DNA of 64,000 nucleotides, taken from the NCBI GenBank assembly GCA_964482225.1, contig CAYZWT010000002.1, positions 62,001 through 126,000 on the forward strand, given 5' to 3'. Positions 24,197-33,071 of this stretch are shown piece by piece. The notes under the pieces were generated by a model. The model saw nothing but the letters and a program-made list of their open reading frames with translations, was not told where the DNA came from and did not search any database. The position numbers were made by a program, and so were the translations under genes. The DNA comes from UBA1429 sp964482225. Its GTDB lineage: Bacteria; Chloroflexota; Anaerolineae; UBA1429. The number at the start of each line of letters is the position of its first letter. The first letter of the stretch is position 1.

Positions 24197-26074
24197 ATGT
24201 TTGTGAAACGTCTGGGGTGGATAGCCCGTCTGGGTCTGGCGGTACTGGCAACGCTGGTGGGGATCATGGCGGCGCAGCCCAGGGCTGCACTCGCAGAGCA
24301 GACCCAGATCCCGCCGGAGGAGTATGCGGCGCTGGTGGCCCTCTACAACGCCACGGATGGGCCCAACTGGACGTACAAGTGGGAGTTGCCCACGAGCGAA
24401 CCGTGTTACCTGTGGGGAGTAGGATGCCACAACGGGCACGTGCGGGCGATAAGCCTCGGCGACAATGGGCTAACCGGCGAGATCCCCTTGGCGCTGCTGG
24501 AGCTTTCTGAGCTCGACCATCTCAGCCTGGTAGGGAATGCGCTGTCGGGCGAGATTCCCCCCGGATTGGGGGCTACCAAGCTGACCCATCTCAATCTTGA
24601 TCGAAACCATCTGTCCGGGTCCATTCCGCCCGAGCTGGGCAATCTCGGTAATCTGGGCTCGTTACACTTTGCGTACAATGCACTGACGGGGGCGATTCCG
24701 CCAGAGCTCGGGCTGGGTCTGCCGAATCTCAAGGTGCTATATCTCAACAACAATCAATTGAGCGGCTCGATCCCGGCTACTTTTGGCAGCCTGCAGGGTA
24801 TCCTCACCATGGATCTGTCGAGCAATCAACTCAGTGGTCCGATTCCGACCGAACTGGGCGACCTCAGGTACATGCGCGCGCTATCTCTCTCTCGCAACCA
24901 GCTCAGCGGGCCGATTCCGGCCAGCCTGGGAGATCTGGAGAGCCTGGACTTGGCCCTGTACCTCTCTGGGAATCAGCTTAGTGGCCCCATCCCGCCGGAG
25001 TTGGGCAACCTGACCAAATTGCCTAGCCTGGACCTGCGGAACAACCGTCTCAGCGGGCCCATTCCACCAGAGCTGGCCAATATGACGAGCCTGCGGAGCT
25101 TCTCTCTGGAGAACAACCTCCTCAGTGGGTCCATCCCGCCTGAGCTGGCGAACCTGGGGAACTTGGCGGGCCTCAATCTCTCGAACAACCGGCTCAGTGG
25201 GCACATTCCGCCTGAGCTGGGTACGATGGGCGGCTTGTCGACGCTGCGCCTGGACAACAACCGGTTGAGCGGGCCCATCCCACCAGAGCTGGGTACGATG
25301 GGCGGCCTGTCCACCTTGCGCCTGGACAACAACCGGCTAACGGGGACCATTCCTGCGGAGCTGGGCGATCTGGCCAATCTGTTCAGCCTGACGCTGAACC
25401 ACAACTCGTTGGTGGGGCCTATCCCGGCCAGCATCACGCAACTGAACAAGCTGGACCAAAGCAATCCTACCAGCTACCCCACCGATTTCGGCCACAACCA
25501 TCTCTGGACGGACGCCCCTGCCGTTCTGGCCTATCTCGATGGTGTGGATCCCGGTTGGGCCGAGACCCAGGACGTCGCTACGCTCTGGGTGGACGCCGGC
25601 GACGAAGGGGAGTTCGCTTGGGCGGGGGCGCTGGGCGACCAGGCCACGATCCAGGTGCCCGCCGGGGCGATCACCGAGCCGCTGACCCTGGTCTATCTGC
25701 CGCTGGCCGATAACTATGGCTTGCTTGGCGATGCGCGCTCGGCGGGCCTGCGCTTTGACCTATCGGCCTATCGCGACGGGCAGCGCCTGGACGGCCCAGC
25801 CCTGGCGCTGCCGGTGACGATCACGCTGACCTATCGCGACGCAGGGGTGCTTTGGCTGGACGAGGAGGCCCTGGCCCTCCTGGTTCGCGAGGGCGACGAT
25901 TGGTTGGACGCGGCCACCACTTGCGATCCGCCCTCTGCCTATATGCGCGATGCAGTTGCGAACGAGGTGCGTGTGGCCGTGTGCCGCCTCGGTGTGTACG
26001 CCCTGGCGGGGCCATTGCGGGAGGGGCTCACTCTACGGACCAGCCAGCTCCCCATCATACGCAGTCCCTGGTGA
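24197..26074 (+). CDS. Secreted plant-type leucine-rich-repeat protein
   Basis: A 625-residue exported protein. A signal peptide occupies about residues 1-33. An LRRNT-like cap follows (ALYNATDGPNW, then CYLWGVGC), then 14 tandem repeats of about 24 residues of the plant-specific type (LxxNxLSGxIPPELGxLxxL), covering roughly 75-430. The C-terminal domain (about 450-615) begins near VDAGDEGEFAWAGALGDQ and has a ZU5-like look (IQVPAGAITEPLTLVYLP). No LPXTG or other anchor is visible. Such proteins usually bind other proteins or glycans at the surface. The ATG at 24197 has GGGAG upstream. Repeats 11-13 are nearly identical, indicating recent duplication. Confidence 0.85.
   Translation: MFVKRLGWIARLGLAVLATLVGIMAAQPRAALAEQTQIPPEEYAALVALYNATDGPNWTYKWELPTSEPCYLWGVGCHNGHVRAISLGDNGLTGEIPLALLELSELDHLSLVGNALSGEIPPGLGATKLTHLNLDRNHLSGSIPPELGNLGNLGSLHFAYNALTGAIPPELGLGLPNLKVLYLNNNQLSGSIPATFGSLQGILTMDLSSNQLSGPIPTELGDLRYMRALSLSRNQLSGPIPASLGDLESLDLALYLSGNQLSGPIPPELGNLTKLPSLDLRNNRLSGPIPPELANMTSLRSFSLENNLLSGSIPPELANLGNLAGLNLSNNRLSGHIPPELGTMGGLSTLRLDNNRLSGPIPPELGTMGGLSTLRLDNNRLTGTIPAELGDLANLFSLTLNHNSLVGPIPASITQLNKLDQSNPTSYPTDFGHNHLWTDAPAVLAYLDGVDPGWAETQDVATLWVDAGDEGEFAWAGALGDQATIQVPAGAITEPLTLVYLPLADNYGLLGDARSAGLRFDLSAYRDGQRLDGPALALPVTITLTYRDAGVLWLDEEALALLVREGDDWLDAATTCDPPSAYMRDAVANEVRVAVCRLGVYALAGPLREGLTLRTSQLPIIRSPW
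25214..25357 (+). repeat. 72-bp tandem duplication within the LRR array
   Basis: Two adjacent 24-codon units starting at 25214 and 25286 share GAGCTGGGTACGATGGGCGG and most of the following sequence, differing mainly at synonymous positions. They encode the near-identical LRRs 12 and 13. Confidence 0.8.
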
Positions 26075-26096
26075 GTTGTGCGGGGCGCTGTTGCGC

Positions 26097-26846
26097 CTAT
26101 AGCCCCAACAGCCGCCGCGTCTCGGCCACATGGTCCGTGATGATGGCGTCCACGCCCAGGGCGGCCATGCGACGGATGTCGGCGGGCTCGTTGACCGTCC
26201 AGACGTTGACCCGATAGCCTTTGCGGCGGGCCCAGGCCATATAGGCGGCGTCCACCATGCTGTGGTGCGGGTGCAGCGCCTGGGGCGCGACGAAATAGCG
26301 CCCCCAGGCGCGCCGCAAGGGCAGGGGCATGTCGCCCGCATAGAGCAGGGCGCGGGCCAGCCCCGGCGCGGCGCGGCGCATGCGCCAGAGGGCCGCCGGG
26401 TTGAAGGAGGAGATGATCGCCTCGGCCAAGAGGCCGCGCTGGGCCAGCATGGCGGCGATCTCGGCCTCGATGCCGTCCGAGCCCAGGCTACGCCCCTTGA
26501 TCTCGATGTTGAACCGCAAACGGTGGCCCATGCGCTCCAGCACCTCTTCCAGCAAGGGCAGCCGCTCGCCGGCGTAGCGCTCGTCGAACCAGCTTCCCGC
26601 GTCCAGGGCGCGCAGCGCGTCCAGAGATAGCGCATCGGCCCGACCCACGCCATCGGTGGTGCGATCCACCGTGTCATCGTGGATCACGATGATCTCGCCG
26701 GTGGCGCAGCGCGATACATCCAGCTCGATGGCGTCGGCCCCTAGCGCGCTCGCGGCCTCAAAGGCGGCCAGGGTGTTCTCCGGGGCCACGTCCTTGGCCC
26801 CGCGATGGGCCATCACCAACGGACGATCCAGGTAAAAGCTCTCCAT
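26097..26846 (-). CDS. Glycerophosphodiester phosphodiesterase family protein
   Basis: A 249-residue GDPD that hydrolyses glycerophosphodiesters to glycerol 3-phosphate and an alcohol. The catalytic block AHRGAKDVAPENTLAAF (His and Glu residues), the metal-binding ELDV and the second catalytic histidine in IVIHDDTVDRTTDG are present, and the protein ends with the usual VWTVNEPADIRRM and DAIITDHV motifs. No signal peptide is seen with the chosen ATG at 26846, which has a GGGAGG ribosome site. It lies 26 nt downstream of the M23 peptidase gene and is probably in the same transcript. Confidence 0.92.
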   Translation of the reverse strand: MESFYLDRPLVMAHRGAKDVAPENTLAAFEAASALGADAIELDVSRCATGEIIVIHDDTVDRTTDGVGRADALSLDALRALDAGSWFDERYAGERLPLLEEVLERMGHRLRFNIEIKGRSLGSDGIEAEIAAMLAQRGLLAEAIISSFNPAALWRMRRAAPGLARALLYAGDMPLPLRRAWGRYFVAPQALHPHHSMVDAAYMAWARRKGYRVNVWTVNEPADIRRMAALGVDAIITDHVAETRRLLGL

Positions 26847-26872
26847 GCCTGCCTCCCACTGCTGCTTGCGCG

Positions 26873-27940
26873 TCAGGGCGCATCCCAGGGGAATGTGCGC
26901 CCCAGCCACTCGGTTGGATCCACGGCCACGCCCGCCACCCGTAGCTCCCAGTGCAGGTGCGAGCCCGTCACCAGGCCGGTGGCGCCCACGGCGCCGAGCT
27001 GTTCTCCTGCCTGCACGACTTGTCCCAACTCGACCTGAATCTCATCCAGGTGAAAATAGCCACTCAACAAGGCTCCGCCATGATCCAGGATCACGGCGCG
27101 CCCGCGCACCTGCAATTCCTCCGCCAGAACGACGACCCCGGGGGCAGGGGCGTAGACCGGCTCGCCGGTGGCGCCGCTGATATCCAGACCGGCGTGGAAC
27201 GAGGACAGGGTCGTGCCATACATACGCCGCGAGCCAAAGGGCGAGGTGATGCGCCCCTCGCGGGGCCATGCCAAGCCACCGCTCCAGAACAGCAGGGGGC
27301 TGCGGGTCTGAAAGACCTCGGCCACGCGCTCGGCCTCTGGCCGGGCGATCTCGGGGGCCAGCAGCGCCTCGGTGCTGGGCTCAAAGGTCAGGCTCTCGCT
27401 ACGGAACTCGCCCAACACGGTATACAGACGGGTCTCCAATTGCGCCGATGGCCCATCCTCGGCATAGCAGGCGGCGCGCAGGGCGTGGGCCCCCTCGCCA
27501 GCGATGGCGCTGATGCCCACCAACCCGGCGTACAAGCCCGGCGCGATCTCGACCATGTACAGTTGCTGGTCACCCAGCCAGGCCGTGGCGCTACAGGCGC
27601 GGCTGGCCCGGATGGTGAGCACGGCCGTGCGCCCCTCCACCACCACGGGCGGCTCTACCAATACCTCGATAGCCAGCGGCACAGGGGTGGCCGTCGGCGT
27701 GGGGCTGGGGCTGGGCGTCACAGTCGGCGTCGCTGTGGGGGTCGCCGTGGGTGTCGCCGTCGGGGTAAAGGTTGGCGTCAGCGTGGGCGTGGCCGTCTCG
27801 GTGGGGCGCAGCGTCGCCGTGGGCTGCCAGAAGGCCATGAGCGGACCCTCGCCTGCGCATCCGGCGCAGAGCGCAGCCGAGAGCAAGAGAACGAGGCAGG
27901 CTCGCTGGATGCGCAGACCCCCGGCGCTAGCTGCGGACAC
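26873..27940 (-). CDS. M23-family metallopeptidase, probable lipoprotein
   Basis: A 355-residue envelope protein. The N-terminus is a signal sequence with a probable lipidation site (ALCAGC, Cys28). A Thr/Pro-rich low-complexity linker follows (about 40-88, TATPTATPTATP), then a middle region and a C-terminal LytM/M23 domain with zinc ligands His250 and Asp254 (FHAGLD) and His329/His331 (GSHLHWEL). All M23 catalytic elements appear present, so it may cleave peptidoglycan cross-links. Translation apparently starts at a GTG that overlaps the end of the upstream AOR gene by 14 nt, suggesting coupling; the ribosome site is weak, so the start is less certain. Confidence 0.85.
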   Translation of the reverse strand: MSAASAGGLRIQRACLVLLLSAALCAGCAGEGPLMAFWQPTATLRPTETATPTLTPTFTPTATPTATPTATPTVTPSPSPTPTATPVPLAIEVLVEPPVVVEGRTAVLTIRASRACSATAWLGDQQLYMVEIAPGLYAGLVGISAIAGEGAHALRAACYAEDGPSAQLETRLYTVLGEFRSESLTFEPSTEALLAPEIARPEAERVAEVFQTRSPLLFWSGGLAWPREGRITSPFGSRRMYGTTLSSFHAGLDISGATGEPVYAPAPGVVVLAEELQVRGRAVILDHGGALLSGYFHLDEIQVELGQVVQAGEQLGAVGATGLVTGSHLHWELRVAGVAVDPTEWLGRTFPWDAP

Positions 27941-30014
27941 GGGTCTTGTCCTCCAGGCGCGCCCGCGCCTTGGCTGATCCCGAGGTCATCGGCTCGTGCA
28001 GGTCGCCCAGGCCCAGGTCGTCCATGCGTTCGCGCGTGGGCACGCCCGTCTCCACATCCCAGCCGAACAGGCGATAGTACTCGTCCATCACGGGCCGAAA
28101 GGCCTGGCGATCCAGGGCCTGCTTTTCGCCCAGCAGGGGGTTCACCCAGTTCTCCTCATAGTCGAAGGCAGGCAGCACGCTCTCGTCCATCTGGCGGTCA
28201 CGGCCCCAGTGTCGCACGCACAGGGCCCGCTCCAGGGTATAGATGCGCTCGGCGGCGCGGTCAAAGTCGGCCTCTCGCCAGTCCACGCCCGTCCCCAGTC
28301 GGAAGAGGTGGCAATCCACCGAGGGGCCCTCGACTAGACCCAGTTCGCCGGGGCCCTGCACGCGAAAGTAGCGGTCGTCGGTGGTGACGCTATAGATCAG
28401 CGGGAACACCTGATCGTCGGTGGGCAGCGAGTCCTTCATCACCGAGCGCCGGTCGTGGTAGAACGCCGGATACGCTTTGGCCTGGTAGCCGCTGTGGGGG
28501 TCCAGGGCCTCGGGCGTGCCATACACCTGCTGGCTGATGCCGCGAATCTGCTCCCAGGAGATGGGCGGCTTGTCCTTGTGCATCGGGTTCAGGGGGCTCC
28601 AGCGCATAATGTTCTGGACATAACCGTGGCTGCTGCTATAGGGGTCGCGGGTATCGGTGGACCATTGTAGCGCCGAGACCAGCCAGTAGGGATAGACCAG
28701 GTGGTTGGCCCAGCAGGCGTGGCCGTCCCAATGGCCGCCAAAGCCCCAACCGGTGTAGCAGCGCGGAAGCAGGGCGGTGGCAAGGCCGAGCCGGTGAGCG
28801 GCGCGCACGCCCCCCTCGGCCAGCGTGTCGCCGATCCCCTCGCGATAGGCGATGGCGTGCAACAGGTGCGCCCAAAACTCAGAGTTGCGCCAGTCTATTG
28901 CCATGCCATTGATCTCGGAGATCAGGCCGGCCCGCCGGGCGCGCTCCAGCCAGGGCGCCATGCCGATGATCAGCTCCCACTGGTTGAGCCCGTAGCGGTT
29001 GCTGAGCACGTTCAGCTCTAGGCCGCCGTAATCGCCCATCTGCCAGTCGTACAGGCCGTCGTGGCCGATGGGGCCGCCCTCGGGCATGCCGCGAAAGAGC
29101 GTGCCCACGCACACCCAATGCCCCTCCCAGGTGCGTTCGGGATAAGCGACGCCGGGCATGCCGCTATAGTAGCGGTTGCAGGGCGTGGGGCAGGCGGCGG
29201 TGCAGGCATACGGGCGCACGCGCCCGCCCCGGTTGCACGCCAGGGCCTCATTCTGGGCCTTGAGGTCGGGCACCGGGCGGTAGGCGCGGATCTCGCCCGC
29301 CACCGCCTGCAAGAGGCCATCCAGAAGCTCGGGCTCGGCCACGGGCACTTTGCCGCTGCCCTGCACCGAGATCGCCTTGAGCCTCTTTGCGCCCATGACG
29401 GCCCCAAAGCCGCCCTGGCCCGCCGTGGAGGAGGTGCCGGTGTGGATGGTGGCGATGCGGCTGAGGCGCTCGCCCGCCGGGCCGATGCACAGGGTGCGCA
29501 GCCCTTGGCCCAGGTCGCGCTCAATGGCCTCCTGGGTATCAAAGCTATCCAATCCCCACAGATCATCGGCGGGCGCGATGGCAACCACGTCATCCCGAAT
29601 GATGATCTGCACGGGCGTGTCGCTGGCGCCGGTGACCACCAGGCCGTCGTAACCGGCGCGCTTGAGCTCGGAGCCCCAGTGGTGGCCGATGTTGGCGCGG
29701 GTGTACCAGTTGTAGGGGTATGCCTGGGGGCTGAACCCACAGATGCTCGTGCGCCCCGAGTAGGGCGAGCGGGTGCCCGTCAGCGCTCCGGTGACGATGA
29801 TCAGCGGGCTGGCGGGGTCAAAAGGGTCCACCGGCTCGGGACAGTCGTCCCAGGCGATGCGGGCGGCGACGCCGCGCCCCCCGATATAGTCAGGGATATA
29901 GCGCTCCAAGGGCTCGACCGAGAGGCGGGCATCGGAGAGGTCAATACGCAAAAGACGATTGGACCACCCAAAGCGCGGGGCAAAGCGAGGCATAGTGGCG
30001 GTGACGGGCTTCAT
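27927..30014 (-). CDS. Aldehyde:ferredoxin oxidoreductase family protein
   Basis: A 695-residue tungsten-pterin enzyme that oxidises aldehydes with ferredoxin. The N-terminal domain starts at RLLRIDLSDARLSVEPL with YIGGRGVAARI, and the cofactor-binding loop TSSTAGQGGFGAVMGAKRLK is present. Cluster cysteines are Cys271, Cys275 and Cys279 in CTAACPTPC, with a late cysteine in ALCVRHWGRD. The usual AOR spacing is CxxCxxxC; here it is CxxxCxxxC, a one-residue insertion that may mark a subfamily. The ATG at 30014 has a GGGAGG ribosome site, and a promoter lies at 30067-30095. The true substrate is unknown. Confidence 0.92.
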   Translation of the reverse strand: MKPVTATMPRFAPRFGWSNRLLRIDLSDARLSVEPLERYIPDYIGGRGVAARIAWDDCPEPVDPFDPASPLIIVTGALTGTRSPYSGRTSICGFSPQAYPYNWYTRANIGHHWGSELKRAGYDGLVVTGASDTPVQIIIRDDVVAIAPADDLWGLDSFDTQEAIERDLGQGLRTLCIGPAGERLSRIATIHTGTSSTAGQGGFGAVMGAKRLKAISVQGSGKVPVAEPELLDGLLQAVAGEIRAYRPVPDLKAQNEALACNRGGRVRPYACTAACPTPCNRYYSGMPGVAYPERTWEGHWVCVGTLFRGMPEGGPIGHDGLYDWQMGDYGGLELNVLSNRYGLNQWELIIGMAPWLERARRAGLISEINGMAIDWRNSEFWAHLLHAIAYREGIGDTLAEGGVRAAHRLGLATALLPRCYTGWGFGGHWDGHACWANHLVYPYWLVSALQWSTDTRDPYSSSHGYVQNIMRWSPLNPMHKDKPPISWEQIRGISQQVYGTPEALDPHSGYQAKAYPAFYHDRRSVMKDSLPTDDQVFPLIYSVTTDDRYFRVQGPGELGLVEGPSVDCHLFRLGTGVDWREADFDRAAERIYTLERALCVRHWGRDRQMDESVLPAFDYEENWVNPLLGEKQALDRQAFRPVMDEYYRLFGWDVETGVPTRERMDDLGLGDLHEPMTSGSAKARARLEDKTRVRS

Positions 30015-30066
30015 GATCCTCCCTGTGGGTGCGCCAAGCAGATAACTGTGCGATCGCATGGCCCCG

Positions 30067-30095
30067 ATTATGGCGGTTCTGGCCCGCAGCGTCAA
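30067..30095 (-). promoter_or_regulatory. Predicted promoter of the AOR-M23-GDPD operon
   Basis: On the minus strand, TTGACG (30090-30095), a 17-bp spacer and CATAAT (30067-30072) lie 52 nt upstream of the AOR start. Confidence 0.6.
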
Positions 30096-30113
30096 CTGTG
30101 CGCCCTGCCCCCC

Positions 30114-31313
30114 TCACTCGGCGGGCGGCTCTTTGCGGCGGGCGGGGCCATCGGCCAGGGATGCGCGGGTGATGGCCTCGCGCCCATAGCGGGCGCGAAT
30201 CTGGTCTAGCGTGCGGCTCAGCCGCGCGCTACGCAAGTCGCTGTGGTCGAACAGGTCGAGCTGGTAGCCTCCCTCGCTGAGCAGCCCGCTGGCCCCCAGA
30301 CCGATCAGCCGCACGGCGCGATAGTGGTTCCAATGTGCATCCAGCAGCGCGATGGCCTGGCTGTAGAGCAGCTCTGCCTGGTCTGTGGGCTGCTCCAGGG
30401 TCACCTGGCGCGTCAGGGTCTCGAAATCCTCATAGCGCAGCTTGATGCGCACGGTCTGGGCCACCAGGGCCTCGCTCCGCAGGCCGGCTGCCAGGTGGTC
30501 GGCCATGGAGAGGAGCGTCAGCCGCAAGAGTCGCGGATCGTTCACATCGCGTGCAAAGGTGCGCTCCTGGCTGATGGAGCGCCGATCGTGCCCGGTCTGC
30601 ACCGGCGAGTCATCCAAGCCGCGCGCCGCCCGCGCAAGCTGGCGGCCGCTTTCGCCGAACAGACGCGCCAGCTCTGCCTCGGAGCGCTGGGCCAGCTCCC
30701 CGATCGCGCCGACTCCGATGGCGCGCAGGCGACGGCCCGTAACCTCGCCCACACCCCAGAGCGCTTCGATGGGCAACGGCGCCAGAAAGGCGGCCTCTTG
30801 TCCGGGCGGCACGACGACCAGCCCATGGGGCTTGCCCATAGAGCAGGCGATTTTGGCCACGAGCTTGTTGGTCGCTACGCCCAGCGAGCAGGGCAGCCCG
30901 CATTCATCGCTCACACGGCGCTGGATCTGCCGTGCGACCTCGGGTATGGGGCCCCACATGGTCTCGTAACCGGTGAGATCCAGAAACGCCTCATCGATCG
31001 AGAGCTGCTCGACAAGGGGCGTGTAGCCCTCCAGCAGGGCCATGACGGCGCGCGAGTGTTCCCCATAGACGCCATGACGCGGGGAGACACGGATGGCGTG
31101 CGGGCAAAGGCGCAGCGCCTGGGCCACTGGCATGGCCGAGCGCACCCCGCAGGCGCGCGCCTCGTATGAGGCTGAAGAGACCACGCCCCGGCCCTCAGGC
31201 GAGCCACCAATGATGACGGGCTGTCCTCGCAGCGCAGGATCGAGCAATACCTCAACCGAGGCAAAGAATGCGTCGAGATCCAGGTGTATGATCTGGCGTA
31301 CGGCAGGCGCCAT
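30114..31313 (-). CDS. dinB: DNA polymerase IV (Y-family)
   Basis: A 399-residue translesion polymerase. Catalytic acidic residues are Asp12 (IIHLDLDAFFASVE) and Asp107/Glu108 (LSIDEAFLD), with the fingers motif SSASYEARACGV and the thumb helix-hairpin-helix (LWGVGEVTGRRLRAIG). Near the C-terminus QLDLF is a good beta-clamp binding motif. The ATG at 31313 follows AGGAGG; an upstream frame beginning at 31466 is not homologous. A TGCTATACT extended -10 lies at 31355-31363 on the minus strand. No SOS (LexA) box was recognised. Confidence 0.96.
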   Translation of the reverse strand: MAPAVRQIIHLDLDAFFASVEVLLDPALRGQPVIIGGSPEGRGVVSSASYEARACGVRSAMPVAQALRLCPHAIRVSPRHGVYGEHSRAVMALLEGYTPLVEQLSIDEAFLDLTGYETMWGPIPEVARQIQRRVSDECGLPCSLGVATNKLVAKIACSMGKPHGLVVVPPGQEAAFLAPLPIEALWGVGEVTGRRLRAIGVGAIGELAQRSEAELARLFGESGRQLARAARGLDDSPVQTGHDRRSISQERTFARDVNDPRLLRLTLLSMADHLAAGLRSEALVAQTVRIKLRYEDFETLTRQVTLEQPTDQAELLYSQAIALLDAHWNHYRAVRLIGLGASGLLSEGGYQLDLFDHSDLRSARLSRTLDQIRARYGREAITRASLADGPARRKEPPAE

Positions 31314-31354
31314 GTCGCCGCCTCCTGCTGGAGAGAGGGGATCGCTCCACTCGC

Positions 31355-31363
31355 AGTATAGCA
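31355..31363 (-). promoter_or_regulatory. Extended -10 element upstream of dinB
   Basis: On the minus strand TGCTATACT fits the extended -10 form (TGnTATAAT-like), 42 nt upstream of the dinB start; no good -35 box is seen. Confidence 0.4.
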
Positions 31364-31446
31364 CAACAGCGCAGGGCCAAGCCGTGGGCTGCGTCCCACT
31401 TGGCAAGTGCGGGTCGCTTGCCCTGGCGCCGTGCACCCAAAGACGA

Positions 31447-31481
31447 CGCACCCCCGCCTCCGTCAAGGATGCGAGGGTGCG
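31447..31481 (-). terminator. Possible terminator hairpin
   Basis: CGCACCC (31447-31453) and GGGTGCG (31475-31481) form a 7-bp stem beyond the stop codon of the minus-strand acidic membrane protein gene. There is no T-run. Confidence 0.35.
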
Positions 31482-31504
31482 CAGGGTGCAGGGGTCAGGA
31501 TGGC

Positions 31505-32935
31505 TCAGGCGCCGATCTTTTCGACGACCAATTCGACGTGGAGCTGGTCGAACACGCTGTCAGGCTCGACCTGATCCTCTCGGTAGCCCACCTGGCGGAT
31601 GGTGGCCACCAAACGGAGCGACTCGGTCTGTAGCGTAACGACCAGCCCCTCCTCGGCCAGCACCAACTCGCCCTTGCGCGCCAGCTTGGCGCTCAGATCG
31701 TCGTCGGTATAGGCGTATTCGCTGGCTACCACCTTGGACATGGTGCGGGTGCCCCGCGTCTCAAAGAGCCAGAGATCAAAGGCATCCACCAGCTGCGCCC
31801 CTTCGATGCCCAGCACGTCGCTGATCACGATGCCACACTGGCCGAGGAACTCGTGTTGGGGCGATTCGATGGTAAAGGCGTGGTAAAAGTCGTCATCACC
31901 AAATCGGTAAGTGGCCTCAAAGGTGGCAAGCGGCGCCGCGTCTTGCGCAGGGGGCGCCTGCGTGGCCGTCAGAGGCTCCTCCACCGGCTCCAAGTCATTG
32001 TCGTCAAGCTCGGGCAGATCTACAACGCGCGCAACCGTCTCTGTGGCCGCGACTGAGGGCTCGCCGGTGCTCTCCTCCACGTGCCAGGCATCCTCGGGGG
32101 CCAGGTCGGGGCGCTGGGCCAGGGGCTGCTCCTCGTCGTCCTCCCACCCGTCCGGCTCTTCCTCTTGCTCCGGCTCATCCAGGTCGAACAGGTCCTCCTC
32201 TTCGCCCTCCAGATCGAGGGGGATCTCGTCCTCCTCCTCAGCCATAAAGGCGGCGTCGTCCCAACGGGGCAGTTCGTGCTCGGTGCGCTCTGTGGCGTGG
32301 ATGCCCAGGTCGCCCGGGCCGGGCACCGGATCCAGCGATAGGGCGCGGCCGGGACGGGGCCGGCGCGGCTCGGCGGCCAACGTCTGCTCTGAGCTCGACT
32401 CGTAGGTCCCCTCGCGCTTGCGCATCTCGTTGGTTACCAGCCAGATCACCAAGGCCAGCGCCAGCGCCACAATACCCAGGGTGACCAGAATCAGCGCCCA
32501 ACGCGGGCTTGGCGAAGGGGCCTCTTCCGGCTCGGCCGTCGCTATGGGCGGGGCAGCCGGTTCGATGGGCAAGGGAAAGCTCTCGCGCATGCGGCGCACA
32601 CGCAGCGCGGCGGCAGGGTTGCCCGTCTGCTCCAAGTCGTCGGCGGTCGCGGCGATGAGCGTATCCACGGAAGCCCAGTCATTGTCCTCATCCACCAACT
32701 GATGGAGCCGCTCGCGCGCCTCGTTTGCGTCGCCCGTCACGCTGTACGAGTCGGCTACCATAACGACGTACGCGCGCTGATGCTCGGCGCGCAGGTCGGA
32801 AGGGTCGGTATCCTCCCATTGGGTGGGCCAGACCCGCCATGCCAACACGAGCCCGATGGCGAGCCCCAATAAAAAGGCCCCCGCGATCCAGCCCTTGCGT
32901 GGCGTGCGGCCTTCTGCTTCCGGTGCTATGGTCAT
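31505..32935 (-). CDS. Acidic two-TM membrane protein of unknown function
   Basis: A 476-residue protein that I do not recognise. Visible parts are a short cytoplasmic N-terminus, a first transmembrane helix (GWIAGAFLLGLAIGLVLAW, about 15-33), an extracytoplasmic helical region, and a second helix (ALILVTLGIVALALALVIWL, about 147-166). A long, very acidic cytoplasmic linker follows (about 225-275, runs of E and D), then a folded C-terminal domain (about 335-476) beginning near ATFEATYRFGDDDFYHAFTI. The C-terminal domain ends in alternating hydrophobic strands (VFDQLHVELVVEKIGA). It has its own promoter at 32992-33020 and looks like a lineage-specific envelope protein. Confidence 0.75.
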   Translation of the reverse strand: MTIAPEAEGRTPRKGWIAGAFLLGLAIGLVLAWRVWPTQWEDTDPSDLRAEHQRAYVVMVADSYSVTGDANEARERLHQLVDEDNDWASVDTLIAATADDLEQTGNPAAALRVRRMRESFPLPIEPAAPPIATAEPEEAPSPSPRWALILVTLGIVALALALVIWLVTNEMRKREGTYESSSEQTLAAEPRRPRPGRALSLDPVPGPGDLGIHATERTEHELPRWDDAAFMAEEEDEIPLDLEGEEEDLFDLDEPEQEEEPDGWEDDEEQPLAQRPDLAPEDAWHVEESTGEPSVAATETVARVVDLPELDDNDLEPVEEPLTATQAPPAQDAAPLATFEATYRFGDDDFYHAFTIESPQHEFLGQCGIVISDVLGIEGAQLVDAFDLWLFETRGTRTMSKVVASEYAYTDDDLSAKLARKGELVLAEEGLVVTLQTESLRLVATIRQVGYREDQVEPDSVFDQLHVELVVEKIGA

Positions 32936-32991
32936 CTTTTCACCTCATGGTACGCGGTAGACGGCCCTGCCGGCCTCCTGAGTCTGCGCCC

Positions 32992-33020
32992 ATCATAACA
33001 CGTACTCGCGCAATGTTCAA
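32992..33020 (-). promoter_or_regulatory. Predicted promoter of the acidic membrane protein gene
   Basis: On the minus strand, TTGAAC (33015-33020), a 17-bp spacer and TATGAT (32992-32997). Confidence 0.55.
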
Positions 33021-33071
33021 GGATATGCGGGCGTTGATCTCCCAGGCCGCAGCGCTTTCCGAGCTGCATTC

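Noticed and set aside
27690..27830. A tandem DNA repeat in the Thr/Pro-rich linker of the M23 gene
   Set aside because: The TPT-type codons make a low-complexity stretch, but the units are imperfect; it is an ordinary flexible linker.
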